Shown: in pieces, positions 6,737 to 7,073 of the stretch | Layout of the letters: every line of letters begins with the position of its first letter | Numbering within the stretch: position 1 is the stretch's first letter | Assembly: GCA_030620655.1 (NCBI GenBank) | Contig: JAUXEH010000145.1 | Location: 1 to 7,073 of the forward strand | Reading direction: 5' to 3' | Length of the DNA: 7,073 bases | DNA from: Candidatus Aminicenantota bacterium | Lineage (GTDB): Bacteria; Acidobacteriota; Aminicenantia; Aminicenantales; Aminicenantaceae | Translations under genes and position numbers: made by a program | The notes under the pieces: generated by a model | Database searches by the model: none | Told to the model about the DNA's origin: nothing | What the model saw: only the letters and a program-made list of their open reading frames with translations

Positions 6737-7073
6737 CCTGAACTATCCATAAGAATTGCCGATCTAAACTGCAATCTATAAGGAACAAATCATCCTAACA
6801 TCGGCAATTCTTACCCTCCGGGCGAGCCAATCTCACCGCATCAACTTCGTCGTGGTCCAATCGCAGTAGATATCTACAGCTCATGAACCACATCCTCGTC
6901 GCTACAGCAATCTTGACCCGTGGATAGCCCAGGAATCAGTAAGTGGACCGTGAATGACCCACGTCCCTCCTGGATAATTCACGAGTCGAGTTTGCCATAG
7001 ATGGTAGGCGCGGCGGGTGAAGCTGTGGTCGTCCACCGCGAACCCGCTGCAACACCCCAGATATGGTGAAATC
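6737..7073. other. Right flank, lower GC, no clear gene
   Basis: Base composition drops compared with sppA, and no frame has a convincing start. The stretch begins with a 14-base inverted repeat (6750-6813). On the minus strand a frame is open from the window edge (7072) to a TAG at 6902-6904, 56 codons without an ATG start. It could be the end of a gene beginning beyond the window, but I do not recognise it (it contains AVDDHSFTRRAYHLWQ). A small nested hairpin, GCGGGT (7013-7018) with ACCCGC (7042-7047) around GTGG-TCGT-CCAC (7025-7036), lies inside it. Confidence 0.5.
6750..6813. repeat. Perfect 14-base inverted repeat with 36-base loop after sppA
   Basis: TAAGAATTGCCGAT (6750-6763) and ATCGGCAATTCTTA (6800-6813) are exact inverted copies, starting 13 bases after the sppA stop codon. 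The 36-base AT-rich middle has no obvious symmetry. The 3' arm is followed by CCCTCCGG, not a T-run, so a classical terminator is unlikely. It could be a 3' mRNA-stabilising stem, a REP/MITE-like element, or a regulator site. Confidence 0.75.

Overview
The window is GC-rich bacterial chromosomal DNA with six well-supported protein genes in three transcription units and gene-poor flanks at both ends. Gene content fits a diderm-type or related envelope-rich bacterium: a membrane-anchored two-domain (67K-type) SppA, a NatA/NatB-like ABC exporter, and an ECF sigma / zinc-finger anti-sigma pair. The style of the sigma and anti-sigma proteins is reminiscent of Acidobacteriota/Aminicenantota-like genomes. 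That placement is an impression from protein style, not a demonstrated assignment.

Layout: 1-360 carries no convincing gene. From 2607 down to 361, on the minus strand, lies a compact three-gene operon: ECF sigma factor, ATGA-overlapping membrane anti-sigma factor, and (one base later) a secreted TPR-like protein with a conserved C-terminal beta/alpha domain. A SigW-like ECF promoter (TGAACC-N16-CGTA) sits just upstream at 2649-2674, so the sigma factor probably drives its own operon. From 4883 down to 2708, also minus, is an ABC-2 exporter operon: the ATPase gene comes first and overlaps the permease gene by 8 bases. Divergently, on the plus strand, sppA occupies 5024-6736. The 140-base divergent region holds two back-to-back sigma-70-like promoters. 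After sppA there is a perfect 14-base inverted repeat (6750-6813) and about 260 bases of lower-GC DNA without a clear gene.

How the parts may work together: membrane-associated proteolysis (SppA), an exporter of the Na+/drug/peptide type and an anti-sigma-controlled ECF regulon are all typical envelope-stress functions. In Bacillus the ECF factor SigW controls sppA and yvlB-type genes, which is a suggestive parallel. A shared regulon is not shown here, because only the sigma operon carries a recognisable ECF promoter. I see no tRNA, rRNA, CRISPR array or intact mobile element. The most interesting unit is the sigma / anti-sigma / TPR-fusion operon with its matching promoter; it is a plausible three-part signalling module, not a clearly new system.
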